64,000 bases of DNA from JBFHIZ01 sp963666475 (GCA_963666475.2 CAXXJM010000001.1:372001-436000); one strand, 5' to 3'. Positions 1 through 8,788 are shown, counted from the first letter of the stretch. The notes: a model not told the origin generated them from the letters alone. Numbers and translations: made by a program.

Positions 1-10
1 TGAAGGTATT

Positions 11-697
11 ATGAAAATCGTCGAAGGATGGTTCGATGCACCTAAATTACAAGGCTTTTTTGGTGGCGCGCAGGGTTGGTATGATTCAATTCTCGGAGTT
101 GCTCCTTCAGCGGATGCAGTAAGTGCTGCTACCGGAGAGGGCGCTGAAGCAGCGGCAACAACAGTTGCAGCAGTAGCAGATGCAGTAAGCTCAGCAACAG
201 GAGAAGTTGCGACCGCAGTTGATGCGGTGACAGGCGCTGTTTCAACAGGGACAGTGATATTCCATTGGAACATTTTTGGCTTAGTGAAAATGCTATTTGT
301 TTCTGGAACAGATCTTGCATCATCAACAATAAGTGACTTTGCATTTAAACTGGATGTTCCAGTTATGAATTGGTTCCTTGATAAATTTGTGATACCACAT
401 GATGGCGTACAGATTGCAATGCAGATATTTATAGTAATTGCTGAAATTTTAATCGGACTTGCGCTTATGGGCGGTTTATTTACTTCACCAGCAGCTTTGG
501 TTTCGCTAATATTACAAGTTATGTTTGTATGTACAACTGGATTGTATTTAAATACGTTCTGGATGATTTTTGCTGGAATCGCAGTTTTGATTGGAGCAGG
601 AAGAACCCTTGGTATCGACTACTACTCAATGCCATGGTTAAAAAGATTATGGAAAAAAATTCCAATCGTAAAAAAATCATATTTATATCATGATTAA
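11..697 (+). CDS. Membrane protein resembling the C-terminal domain of Ndh2 (FLEET locus)
   Basis: This 228-residue protein has an Ala/Thr/Val-rich low-complexity stretch at about residues 30-75 and then hydrophobic segments at about 135-155, 160-180 and 180-195. The end carries a GRTLGIDYYSMPWLKRLW motif. From memory, a similar DoxX-like membrane tail with a GRxxGxDYY motif ends the type II NADH dehydrogenase Ndh2 of Gram-positive flavin-based electron transfer loci. Here it is a separate gene. The first three bases of the window (TGA) could be the stop of the upstream gene, which I expect to be the FAD/NADH part. The stop overlaps an alternative ATG of the next gene by one base. The likely role is membrane anchoring or quinone access for the dehydrogenase; this is inference from context. 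Confidence 0.55.
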   Translation: MKIVEGWFDAPKLQGFFGGAQGWYDSILGVAPSADAVSAATGEGAEAAATTVAAVADAVSSATGEVATAVDAVTGAVSTGTVIFHWNIFGLVKMLFVSGTDLASSTISDFAFKLDVPVMNWFLDKFVIPHDGVQIAMQIFIVIAEILIGLALMGGLFTSPAALVSLILQVMFVCTTGLYLNTFWMIFAGIAVLIGAGRTLGIDYYSMPWLKRLWKKIPIVKKSYLYHD

Positions 698-708
698 TGG
701 AGATAAAC

Positions 709-1674
709 ATGAATAAAATTTATTTCGATGAAGCTCTTGATCTGGTAAACAAAGAAATGAAAAAAGCGCTGATTCAGTCTCCGGAAGTCATTAATCAATA
801 TTTGACCCATTTGGCTAGAGCACAGGGGAAAATGATTCGTGCAACTGCTGTTCTAATCGCAAATGAAGATGGAAATGGTGAAATCTCTCTTGGAGCCATA
901 AAGGCTGCAGGAGCGATTGAAATCATTCATCTGGCTTCTTTGGTGCACGATGATGTAATTGATAATGCAGACCTTAGAAGAGGGGAAGAGACACTTCAGA
1001 AAAAATTCGGCAAGAGAACAGCTGTAATTTGCGGCGATTACTTGCTAAGTATAGCATTACAAATGATTTCGGACATTCCAGATCGAAGCACTTACTTTGA
1101 AACAAGTGTGCCGGACTATATTAAAAGACTTTGTTTAGGAGAATTACAACAGCATATCAATAACAACAATGTAGACATATCTGTATTTGAATACATTAAA
1201 ATTATTTCTGGAAAGACAGCGGCATTGTTTGAAGCATCGTTTTATATGGGTGCTGTGCTAGGAGGATATTCAAAAAAAGAAATTCGAAGATATCGAAATA
1301 TTGGCAATTACATTGGGTTAATTTTTCAATTGCAAGATGACTGTATAGATTTCGATCAAACCGTTGAAACGGCTCGAAAACCAGTGCAGTCTGATTTTGA
1401 ACAAGGAGTGATTACGTTACCTCTGATTATTGCCTTTGGTCGCTTACCGGAGTTCAAACAAAAAGCAAAAGATCGTCTCATTACAAGGAATGAGATCAAT
1501 GAATCTGTTGCAATTTCAGGTGGATTAGAATACACAAAAGAAACCATTCATAGGTATTATCTAAAAGCGACGAGAGAAATTGAAAGCTTGGAGATATCTG
1601 ATGAAAAGCGGGCAAAACTAAACCAGATTCTAATGAAAGCCACGGGCAAATATTTGAATATAGAGAAAGAATAG
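709..1674 (+). CDS. dmkB: Polyprenyl diphosphate synthase, DmkB-like
   Basis: A trans-isoprenyl diphosphate synthase of 321 residues that builds the isoprenoid tail of a quinone. Both aspartate-rich motifs are present: DDVID near residue 80, followed by LRRG, and DDCID near residue 210. Start: an ATG at 697 overlaps the previous stop, but GGAG at 699-702 is correctly spaced for the ATG at 709, which gives MNKIYFDEAL. It is followed after 11 bases by a UbiA prenyltransferase, so the pair supplies the chain and its attachment, as dmkB and dmkA do in the Listeria FLEET locus. Family assignment is firm. The quinone product (demethylmenaquinone) is inferred from the neighbours. Confidence 0.85.
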   Translation: MNKIYFDEALDLVNKEMKKALIQSPEVINQYLTHLARAQGKMIRATAVLIANEDGNGEISLGAIKAAGAIEIIHLASLVHDDVIDNADLRRGEETLQKKFGKRTAVICGDYLLSIALQMISDIPDRSTYFETSVPDYIKRLCLGELQQHINNNNVDISVFEYIKIISGKTAALFEASFYMGAVLGGYSKKEIRRYRNIGNYIGLIFQLQDDCIDFDQTVETARKPVQSDFEQGVITLPLIIAFGRLPEFKQKAKDRLITRNEINESVAISGGLEYTKETIHRYYLKATREIESLEISDEKRAKLNQILMKATGKYLNIEKE

Positions 1675-1685
1675 GGGGAAAGGTA

Positions 1686-2594
1686 TTGATTAAGAGATTT
1701 TTAAACTATACCGAAATACGTACAAAAATCACAAGTACGTTGACTTTTCTTTTTGCTCTTTTATATTTGATATATCAAAAGCAGTCAATTCAATGGGAAA
1801 ATACAATCCTGTTTTTTTTAGGGATGTTCTTTTTTGATTTAACAACCACAGCAATCAACAACTATATTGATACAAAAGATAACGGACAACAGTTAGACTT
1901 TACAAGAAAACAATCCAAACACATTATTTATGCACTGTTTCTAGTTAGCACAATATTTGGCCTGATTTTGGCATTTCGTACAGATTTAGTTGTGTTATTG
2001 GTCGGTGCTTTATGTTTCTTTGCTGGAATACTATATACATTTGGGCCGATACCTATTTCAAGAATGCCATTAGGAGAAATTGTATCTGGATTTTTTTATG
2101 GGATTATAATTCCGTTTATATTGTTCTACATAAATTTTCCGCCAGGAACATATTTGAGCTACAATTTAGGATTTGACACAATTTCTATTAATTTTCAGGT
2201 CATTCCGATAATTGAGTTGCTTATTTTTTCAGTTATTCCATTCTCAGTAACGGCAAATATAATGCTTTCCAACAATATTTGTGATCTTGAAAAAGATGTT
2301 TTGGTAAACAGATTTACACTTCCATATTATATTGGAAAACTTTCGCTTCCATTTTTTGCGATTTTGTATTATAGTACATACGTTGCCCTAATTTTGATGG
2401 TCATAATTAAAATGCTTTCACCAATTGTTTTGTTTGCATTGCTTACGATCATTCCTGTGCAAAAAAATATTTCTGCTTTTATGAAAAAGCAAGATAAATC
2501 AACTACATTTCATCTAAGTATCCTGAATTTTATTTGGATCATGTTGGGATTTAGTATTATGTTATTTCTATCAATTGTGATTACATATGCTTGA
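1686..2594 (+). CDS. dmkA: UbiA-family prenyltransferase, DmkA/MenA-like
   Basis: An integral membrane prenyltransferase of 302 residues with about eight to nine hydrophobic segments. It would join the polyprenyl chain to 1,4-dihydroxy-2-naphthoate. The first substrate-binding motif is seen as NNYIDTKDNG near residue 58 and the second as NNICDLEKD near residue 200. The start is TTG at 1686, directly behind the strong site GGGGGAAAGG. A dedicated prenyltransferase beside pplA, eetA and eetB is a hallmark of flavin-based extracellular electron transfer loci, where a separate demethylmenaquinone pool is used. UbiA family is certain; the exact aromatic acceptor is inferred. Confidence 0.8.
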   Translation: MIKRFLNYTEIRTKITSTLTFLFALLYLIYQKQSIQWENTILFFLGMFFFDLTTTAINNYIDTKDNGQQLDFTRKQSKHIIYALFLVSTIFGLILAFRTDLVVLLVGALCFFAGILYTFGPIPISRMPLGEIVSGFFYGIIIPFILFYINFPPGTYLSYNLGFDTISINFQVIPIIELLIFSVIPFSVTANIMLSNNICDLEKDVLVNRFTLPYYIGKLSLPFFAILYYSTYVALILMVIIKMLSPIVLFALLTIIPVQKNISAFMKKQDKSTTFHLSILNFIWIMLGFSIMLFLSIVITYA

Positions 2595-2677
2595 TAGATA
2601 ACAATCATGTTGTTATTCATCCGAGAAATCGGTTTTGAATATAGAAAATGTCACTCAGACAAAAACGGAGGGAAATT

Positions 2678-3775
2678 ATGAAAAAAATATTAGTAGTAGC
2701 ACTTAGTTTAGCTCTTACAGTTGGAGCTCTTACTGCATGCGGAAACACAAACAACACAACTAACAATTCTGCAAACACAGCAGAAAATGCTGTTGTAGAA
2801 AACACAACAACAGAAGATACAACAGAAGTTGCAGAAGAAACTGTTGCAACAGCAAAAACAGGTTTAGCTGTTCTTCAATCAGTAGCAAAATCAAAAGATG
2901 CTGCAGCTGATGCTGAAGGTCTTGGTGAAGTTGATTCAACAATCGTAGCTGTACTTGTTGCTGAAGATGGAACAATCATTGATTGTAAAATCGATATGGC
3001 GCAGACAAAAATCAACTTTTCTACAGCTGGAGTTGTAACAACAGCTCTTGATACCGTTCAACAGTCAAAACAAGAACTTGGAGAAGCTTATGGAATGAAA
3101 GCTGCTTCAGCAATTGGTAAAGAATGGAATGAACAAGCTGACGCTTTTGCAGCATACGTAATCGGTAAAACTGCTGATGAAGTAGCTGGAATCGCTGTAA
3201 GTGAAGATGGACATGCTGGTGACGCAGATTTACTTGCTTCTGTATCTGTTCATGTTTCAGATTTCATCAATGGAGTAGTTAAAGCTTGTGCAAATGCTCA
3301 AGACTTAGGAGCTTCAGCTACAGATTCACTTGGATATGCTGTATCAACAGCAATTGATGGATCAAAAGATGCTGCAGCAGATGCTGACGGACTTGCTCAG
3401 GCATACTCAACATACGCAGTATTAACTGTAAATGCTGATGGTGTGATCACAAGCTGTTTCGTAGATATGTCACAGGGAAAAATCAACTTCAATACTTCAG
3501 GTGTTATCACAACTGATTTAACAGTAACTCAGATGACAAAACAAGAACTTGGTGATGGATATGGTATGAAAGCCGCTTCAGCAATTGGTTTAGAATGGTT
3601 TGAACAAGCAAATGCATTCTCAGCATATGTTACAGGAAAAACTGCAGCAGATGTTTCAGGATTTGCTGTAAGCGAAGACGGACATGCAGCAGATGCTGAC
3701 TTAGTAAGTTCAGTAACTGTACATATTGCTCCATTTATTTCAATCGTAGAAAAAGCAGTAGCAAACGCACAATAA
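2678..3775 (+). CDS. pplA: PplA-like lipoprotein with two tandem FMN-binding domains
   Basis: A 365-residue surface lipoprotein. The signal peptide ends in the lipobox LTAC (residues about 18-21), followed by an Asn/Thr/Glu-rich linker to about residue 62. Two near-identical repeats of about 150 residues follow (about 63-209 and 219-365), each with KDAAADA, INF, KQELG, YGMKAASAIG and GKTA landmarks. This matches PplA, the extracellular flavoprotein that receives electrons and passes them to acceptors. The usual [S/T]GA[S/T] flavinylation motif is not obvious; candidate acceptors are the Ser/Thr in LLASVSV (near 184) and LVSSVTV (near 343). The start at 2678 sits behind GGAGGGAAATT. A terminator follows and separates it from apbE. 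The DNA repeats are also very similar, indicating a recent duplication. Confidence 0.82.
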   Translation: MKKILVVALSLALTVGALTACGNTNNTTNNSANTAENAVVENTTTEDTTEVAEETVATAKTGLAVLQSVAKSKDAAADAEGLGEVDSTIVAVLVAEDGTIIDCKIDMAQTKINFSTAGVVTTALDTVQQSKQELGEAYGMKAASAIGKEWNEQADAFAAYVIGKTADEVAGIAVSEDGHAGDADLLASVSVHVSDFINGVVKACANAQDLGASATDSLGYAVSTAIDGSKDAAADADGLAQAYSTYAVLTVNADGVITSCFVDMSQGKINFNTSGVITTDLTVTQMTKQELGDGYGMKAASAIGLEWFEQANAFSAYVTGKTAADVSGFAVSEDGHAADADLVSSVTVHIAPFISIVEKAVANAQ

Positions 3776-3808
3776 TTAATCATATTGATTGATTCTGAGT
3801 AACATAGA

Positions 3809-3857
3809 AAACATACAGGGGTTGCAGAGGGAATATCGCAGCTTCCTGTATGTTTTT
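3809..3857 (+). terminator. Terminator after pplA
   Basis: An inverted repeat AAACATACAGG / CCTGTATGTTT with a 25-base loop ends in a short run of T. It lies between pplA and apbE and could make pplA expression independent of, and stronger than, the apbE-eetA-eetB transcript. Confidence 0.7.
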
Positions 3858-3930
3858 ATTATGTTATAAAGTAAGTGCAATTTATTTGATTATTAGGTAA
3901 AATAGAGAAAAAAGAAAAAGAGGTAAATCA

Positions 3931-4986
3931 GTGAAAAAGAAATGGTTCGTGTTTTTATTAATTATCATGGTTTCAATTAGCCAAGTGGCTTGTGGTGATC
4001 AAGTTGGAACAAGATATGAAGCCACCTTTTTGGAGTTGTTTGATACGGTAACGACAATAGTCGGATATGCTTCAGATAAAGATGAATTTACAAATTATTC
4101 GCAGATGATCTATGATTATCTAGAAGAGTATAATCAAAAATTTGATATTTACAACAACTACGAAGGAATCAACAATATTAAAACAATAAATGATTATGCC
4201 GGTGTAGAACCAGTTGAAGTTGACCAAGATATTATTGACTTGCTTTTGTTTTCAAAAGAAATGTATGAGAAAACAGATGGAAAAGTTAATATAGCTTTTG
4301 GATCGGTTCTTTCTCTATGGCATGATCATCGAACAGAAGGATTGGATGATCCAGAGAATGCTTCAGTTCCAAATATGGAGGAACTACAAGAATTAGCAAG
4401 ACACACCAATATAGATGATGTGATAATTGATGAAACTGCTGGTACAGTATATCTTGCTGATCCAGAGATGAGATTGGACGTCGGAGCAATTGCGAAAGGA
4501 TACTCTGTCGAAAAAGTTACTCAAAAAATGGAGGAAGCTGGATTTTTACATGGAATGATTTCTGTTGGTGGCAATGTACGTACGATAGGGACTAAGTATG
4601 ATGAAAGTGGAAGCGAATTGCCTTGGGGAGTTGGTATACAAAATCCAGATCTTACAAGCTTAGAGACTTCCCTATGTACATTAAGTTTATCTGATCTTTC
4701 GTTAGTTACAAGTGGTGTATATGAACGATATTATGTAGTGGATGGGGAGAGATATCATCATATTATAAATCCTGATACCTTGATGCCAGCCGCATATTTT
4801 GTTTCTGTTTCCATTATTTGTGAGGACTCTGGACTTGCAGATGGTCTGTCAACTGCAGTGTTTAATATGCCATTTGATCAGGGGAGTGCATTAATCGAAT
4901 CACTTGATGAGGTAGAGGCATTGTGGGTATATGAAGATGGAACGCAAGTGGAGAGCAGCGGATTTTCTTCATTGCTAAAAAAGTAA
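3931..4986 (+). CDS. apbE: ApbE-family FAD:protein FMN transferase lipoprotein (FmnB role)
   Basis: This 351-residue enzyme covalently attaches FMN from FAD to Ser/Thr of target proteins outside the membrane. Start is GTG at 3931 behind AGAGGT. The signal peptide ends with VACG, so it is a lipoprotein and acts on the outer face, where PplA resides. ApbE landmarks are visible: ELFDTVTTIVGY near the start of the mature part, DVGAIAKGY near residue 184, SVGGNVRTIG near 212, TSGVYERYY near 262 and HHIINPDT near 277. Length fits the family. Its neighbours make PplA the likely substrate. Sure of family; the substrate is inferred. Confidence 0.9.
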   Translation: MKKKWFVFLLIIMVSISQVACGDQVGTRYEATFLELFDTVTTIVGYASDKDEFTNYSQMIYDYLEEYNQKFDIYNNYEGINNIKTINDYAGVEPVEVDQDIIDLLLFSKEMYEKTDGKVNIAFGSVLSLWHDHRTEGLDDPENASVPNMEELQELARHTNIDDVIIDETAGTVYLADPEMRLDVGAIAKGYSVEKVTQKMEEAGFLHGMISVGGNVRTIGTKYDESGSELPWGVGIQNPDLTSLETSLCTLSLSDLSLVTSGVYERYYVVDGERYHHIINPDTLMPAAYFVSVSIICEDSGLADGLSTAVFNMPFDQGSALIESLDEVEALWVYEDGTQVESSGFSSLLKK

Positions 4987-5018
4987 TTTAAAAAGTAACC
5001 GATTTGAGAGGTATCAAA

Positions 5019-5387
5019 ATGTTTAAGAAGAAAGACCTGATTCTTGCAGGGTCCGTATTAGTAATTGCTTTGATAGCAACTCTTTTTATTATTTTAACAA
5101 AAGAAGAAGGTGCAAAAGTAGTGATTACAGTTGATGGAGAAGTTTATCAGACACTTCCGTTGGATGAGAATACAACCGTAATAATTGGAGATCAAAGTGG
5201 AGATTATAATGTAATTGAGATCAAAGATGGCTATGTTACAATGACGGAGGCAGATTGCCCGGATAAATTATGTGTCTCACATAGTGAAATACATTACAAT
5301 CATGAATCCATTGTATGTCTTCCGCATAAAGTTGTAGTAGAAATAACAGATGGGGAGCAAAGTGATCTTGATGTAATTGCGCAGTAA
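5019..5387 (+). CDS. eetA: EetA-like NusG domain II protein
   Basis: A 122-residue protein with one N-terminal membrane anchor (about residues 7-27) and an extracytoplasmic NusG domain II-like fold. The typical conserved signature is ADCPDKLCV near residue 78 and IVCLPHKVVVEI near residue 100, with two to three cysteines. The start at ATG 5019 is set by GAGAGG seven bases upstream; an upstream TTG at 5004 overlaps this site and is less likely. EetA and EetB together are needed for FLEET in Listeria, probably in quinone or electron handling at the membrane. It lies 32 bases after apbE and 19 before eetB, so the three are probably cotranscribed. Confidence 0.82.
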   Translation: MFKKKDLILAGSVLVIALIATLFIILTKEEGAKVVITVDGEVYQTLPLDENTTVIIGDQSGDYNVIEIKDGYVTMTEADCPDKLCVSHSEIHYNHESIVCLPHKVVVEITDGEQSDLDVIAQ

Positions 5388-5406
5388 GTAATGACTCTGG
5401 AAAGGC

Positions 5407-5925
5407 ATGGATATTTTAATGAATAAGAAAACAAAATATGTAGTAATATATGGATTGCTAGTAGCATTAGCATTTATTTTAAGCTATGTGGAAAGTGTAA
5501 TTCCGATTCCGATTCCAATACCAGGGATTAAAATAGGCCTGGCAAATTTGGTAGTCATAACCGCATTATATCTTATGGGGGCAAAGCATGCGTTTGTGCT
5601 ATCCATTGTCCGAATTGTATTGATTGGATTTACCTTTGGAAATCTTTCCACGATGATGTTTAGCTTTGCAGGCGGTATGCTCAGTTTGCTCCATATGATA
5701 CTTGCAAAAAAAATCAAAGGACTTTCGATGACAGGAGTGAGTATTCTAGGTGGAGTGGGACATAATGTAGGTCAGATACTTGTGGCGATTTTGGTGGTAA
5801 ATAGTACAAGCTTGATTTATTATTTACCATTTCTAATAATTGCTGGACTAGTAGCTGGGACGGTAATTGGTATTGTTGGTGCTTTGATTACAACAAGTGT
5901 AAAAAAACATGTATCATTTATATAA
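5407..5925 (+). CDS. eetB: EetB-like membrane protein, Gx transporter family
   Basis: A 172-residue integral membrane protein with about five hydrophobic segments and a repeated IPIPIPIPG stretch after the first helix. This is the Gx transporter family, often annotated as heptaprenyl diphosphate synthase component I. In Gram-positive FLEET loci the family member is EetB. Two starts are possible: ATG 5407, very close to GGAAAGG, and ATG 5419 (MNKKTKY), with 13 bases of spacing. It is the last gene of the locus; a YeiH gene converges on it with no clear terminator between. The biochemical role of EetB is not settled. Confidence 0.8.
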   Translation: MDILMNKKTKYVVIYGLLVALAFILSYVESVIPIPIPIPGIKIGLANLVVITALYLMGAKHAFVLSIVRIVLIGFTFGNLSTMMFSFAGGMLSLLHMILAKKIKGLSMTGVSILGGVGHNVGQILVAILVVNSTSLIYYLPFLIIAGLVAGTVIGIVGALITTSVKKHVSFI

Positions 5926-5969
5926 TGCTCGATAGGCACTTTGAATGATTCGTAGCAAGCTAAAAGAAC

Positions 5970-6980
5970 TTATAAAATTTGTAAGAAACATTGCATCAAC
6001 AGGCTGATCATTGTAATGGATATCCAACAGATAAATCCTAAAAAGATTGGTTTTCCTCCTTTTTTGATAAGAGCAAAGAAATCGGTTTGTAGTCCAATCG
6101 CACTCATTGCCATCACAATCATGAATTTACTTAGAGTATGGAATGGAAGAAAGAAACGCTCTGAAATGCCATATGATGTTAGAATGGTTGTGATGATTGA
6201 CGCTAATAAAAAATATAGAATAAAAAATGGAAAAATTTTACGGATATGAAATGATTGTTTGTTTTGTTTGGATTTTCTGGTCTGTAAAAGAGCAAGACAT
6301 AAGGTGATTGGGATAATTGCGAGAGTACGAGTCATTTTAACGATTGCCGCAGTTTCTAAAGCATTTGAATGATGAATGGTATCCCAAGCTGAAGCGGCTG
6401 CAGTTACAGATGAAGTATCATTGATTGCTGTACCAGCGAAAATTCCAAAACCATAATCGGTCATTTGTAAAGCGGATCCTAAAGATGGAAAAATAAAAGC
6501 AGCAATTACATTAAAAAAGAAAATGACAGAAATTGCCTGCGCTATTTCAGATTCGTCGGCATCAATCACTGGTGCAGATGCTGCAATAGCAGACCCACCA
6601 CAGATGGAAGAACCGATTCCTATCATTGCGGCTGTTTTACCAGGTATATGTAATGCTCGATGAAAAATATATGCCATACATAAAGAAATTGTAATCGTTG
6701 AAATGATGATAGGAAGAGATGACATTCCTACCTCAAGGATTACATGAAGATTCATTCCAAAACCAAGCAATATGACCGCATATTGCAATATTTTTTTTGA
6801 AACAAACTTGATTCCATCTTGAAATCTGAAATGTTTACTGACGGGCTTCGATACTATAATACCTATAATAATTGAAAAAACTGGTCCGCCGATGAGTGGA
6901 ATGAGCTTGCCGAGAATCCATGAGGGGATTGCAAGTAAAAAACATAGGATAATACCATATAATAGATTTTTTTTATTCAT
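5970..6980 (-). CDS. YeiH/UPF0324 family putative sulfate exporter
   Basis: A membrane protein of 336 residues with about ten hydrophobic segments. The family landmarks KILQYAVILLGFGM, SSICGGSAIAA, GTAINDTSSVTAA and MSAIGLQTDF identify the YeiH/PSE family (putative sulfate or sulfur-oxyanion exporters). The ATG at 6980 (MNKKNLL) is preceded by AAGGAG at correct spacing; the in-frame start 15 bases upstream is not. It is divergent from a LysR regulator at 7100, the arrangement usual for YeiH, and the regulator probably controls it. The transported substrate is not proven for the family. Confidence 0.88.
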   Translation of the reverse strand: MNKKNLLYGIILCFLLAIPSWILGKLIPLIGGPVFSIIIGIIVSKPVSKHFRFQDGIKFVSKKILQYAVILLGFGMNLHVILEVGMSSLPIIISTITISLCMAYIFHRALHIPGKTAAMIGIGSSICGGSAIAASAPVIDADESEIAQAISVIFFFNVIAAFIFPSLGSALQMTDYGFGIFAGTAINDTSSVTAAASAWDTIHHSNALETAAIVKMTRTLAIIPITLCLALLQTRKSKQNKQSFHIRKIFPFFILYFLLASIITTILTSYGISERFFLPFHTLSKFMIVMAMSAIGLQTDFFALIKKGGKPIFLGFICWISITMISLLMQCFLQIL

Positions 6981-7041
6981 AAAAACTCCTTTCATTTGGG
7001 TACTGTATACTTATCATAGGATATCAATTGAAAAAAATAAA

Positions 7042-7056
7042 ATTATAAATTATAAT
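7042..7056. promoter_or_regulatory. Candidate LysR-type operator (T-N11-A palindrome)
   Basis: ATTATAA-A-TTATAAT is a perfect seven-base inverted repeat around one central base. It contains the T-N11-A layout of LysR boxes and lies in the 119-base gap between the divergent yeiH-like gene and the LysR gene. It fits a site for divergent control and autoregulation. The gap is very A+T-rich, so chance is a real alternative. Confidence 0.5.
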
Positions 7057-7099
7057 CTAATGATAAATTATACTTATAGTAATTCGAGGAAGGAGAAAT

Positions 7100-7978
7100 A
7101 TGCAGGACTATCGAATGGAAACTTTTCTAACCGTATGTAAATTTATGAATTATACTCTTGCTGCAAAAGAGCTAAACATTACTCAGCCAGCGGTATCCCA
7201 ACATATACGGTTTCTAGAGGATTTTTATCATACTAAATTGTTTGATTATGAAGGAAAAAGAATCCGATTGACCAAATCAGGGGAATATTTAAGAAATGCT
7301 GCAATCACTCTAAAGCACAATGAATCCTTCATCCGAGAAGAACTTTTGCAAAAAGAAACACATATTTTAAATTTTGGGGCAACAAGAACAATTGGTGATT
7401 ACATTATGCCTGCGTATATCGCAGAATATCATACACAATATGCTGATGCAAAAATTAACATGTATGTAGACAATACAGAACAATTGCTTAAAAAAATTGA
7501 TGATGGTCAAATTGATTTCGCTTTTATAGAAGGACCTTTTTCAAAAATCAACTATGAGTATTTAGAGTTTAAAGAAGAAAGTTATATCGCTGTATCATCA
7601 ACTCGCGAGAAGATCGAGTTTGACAGCTGTCGAATGAATTCCTTATACCAATATCCATTAATTATTCGAGAGACAGGCTCTGGCACAAGAGAAATATTAG
7701 AACGGCACCTTGCATCTTTGAATTCATCCATTCATGATTTTAAACAAATCATTGAAGTGGGAAGTATTTATGCAATAAAACAACTAGTACAAAAGAGTGT
7801 TGGGATAACATTTCTTTACGAAGCAGCGGTTATTGATGAGATGAATCAAGGGGTATTACAAAAGATAAATATTGATGATTTTCAGGCTAACCACCCGTTT
7901 ACAATGGTCTGGAGAAAACATAGCATGAATCAAAAAAAATATATGGAAATTTTTCATAAATTTATCAAAAGAAAATAG
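7100..7978 (+). CDS. LysR-family transcriptional regulator
   Basis: 292 residues. The N-terminal winged helix-turn-helix is clear (FLTVCKFMNYTLAAKELNI, then TQPAVSQHIRFLED near residues 29-42), followed by a periplasmic-binding-like effector domain with RETGSGTREILERHL near residue 190. Start ATG 7100 follows GGAAGGAGAAAT. The divergent YeiH gene makes this the CysL/YeiE type of partner, likely sensing a sulfur or anion metabolite. The effector is not readable from the sequence. Confidence 0.9.
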   Translation: MQDYRMETFLTVCKFMNYTLAAKELNITQPAVSQHIRFLEDFYHTKLFDYEGKRIRLTKSGEYLRNAAITLKHNESFIREELLQKETHILNFGATRTIGDYIMPAYIAEYHTQYADAKINMYVDNTEQLLKKIDDGQIDFAFIEGPFSKINYEYLEFKEESYIAVSSTREKIEFDSCRMNSLYQYPLIIRETGSGTREILERHLASLNSSIHDFKQIIEVGSIYAIKQLVQKSVGITFLYEAAVIDEMNQGVLQKINIDDFQANHPFTMVWRKHSMNQKKYMEIFHKFIKRK

Positions 7979-7991
7979 AATGGAGATAATT

Positions 7992-8729
7992 GTGAGAAAT
8001 ATTAAAATTACGGTTGGATTTGATGGATCAAAGTATAAAGGATGGCAACGGTTACGTGAGGAACCAAAAACAATACAAGGAACGATTGAACAAGTATTAT
8101 CTACGATATTAAAAGAAGAAATTCAAGTGGTTGGTTGTGGAAGAACAGATGCAGGTGTTCATGCAATTCAATATGTTTTGAATTTCTTTACGAAATCAAG
8201 TATGGATCTGACAGATCTAAAATTTCATTTTGAAAAACAAATATCAAAAGATATTCAACTATATGATATGCAGTTATGTGACGATAGATTTCATTCCAGA
8301 TATCAGTGTTTATCAAAAACATATGTGTATAAAATTGATAATCGAGAACATGTGAATTTATTTACTAGAGCATATTATGAGTACATACAGGAACCACTTG
8401 ATTTGAATAACATGAAAACGGTCTCTTCCGTACTAGTTGGAGAGCATGATTTTCAAAGTTTTACAACGCTTAAAACGAAAAATAAATCGACGGTTAGAAC
8501 GATTAAAGATATATGCATAGAAGAACAGAACGGTGAAATTTTGATACATATTACAGCGGATGGCTTTTTGTGGAATATGGTAAGAATTATTGTTGGAACT
8601 TTGATAGAAGCTGGTAAAGGAAGAATAGACGATGAGGACGTAAAGTATATATTAGATCAAAGAAAACGCCAAGAAGCGCCTGGGAAAGTTTCTGCGAAAG
8701 CATTGTATCTAGAACATGTTGAATATTAG
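7992..8729 (+). CDS. truA: tRNA pseudouridine(38-40) synthase TruA
   Basis: 245 residues. The enzyme converts uridines 38-40 in the tRNA anticodon arm to pseudouridine. The catalytic aspartate lies in GRTDAGVH near residue 52. Other landmarks are FHSRYQCLSKTY, QSFTT and DGFLWNMVRIIVGTL. An ATG at 7980 follows the lysR stop, but ATGGAG at 7980-7985 is better read as the ribosome site for GTG 7992, which gives the family-typical start MRNIKITVGFDG. It sits 13 bases after the LysR gene, so cotranscription is possible. Confidence 0.93.
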   Translation: MRNIKITVGFDGSKYKGWQRLREEPKTIQGTIEQVLSTILKEEIQVVGCGRTDAGVHAIQYVLNFFTKSSMDLTDLKFHFEKQISKDIQLYDMQLCDDRFHSRYQCLSKTYVYKIDNREHVNLFTRAYYEYIQEPLDLNNMKTVSSVLVGEHDFQSFTTLKTKNKSTVRTIKDICIEEQNGEILIHITADGFLWNMVRIIVGTLIEAGKGRIDDEDVKYILDQRKRQEAPGKVSAKALYLEHVEY

Positions 8730-8738
8730 GTTTGTCCG

Positions 8739-8767
8739 TTGCATAATGTGATAAAGAAGACTATAAT
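8739..8767 (+). promoter_or_regulatory. Promoter for the small membrane protein and YbjQ genes
   Basis: TTGCAT and TATAAT are separated by 17 bases, immediately before the strong ribosome site AAGGAGG at 8775. Confidence 0.65.
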
Positions 8768-8788
8768 ATTTACGAAGGAGGAATGCAT

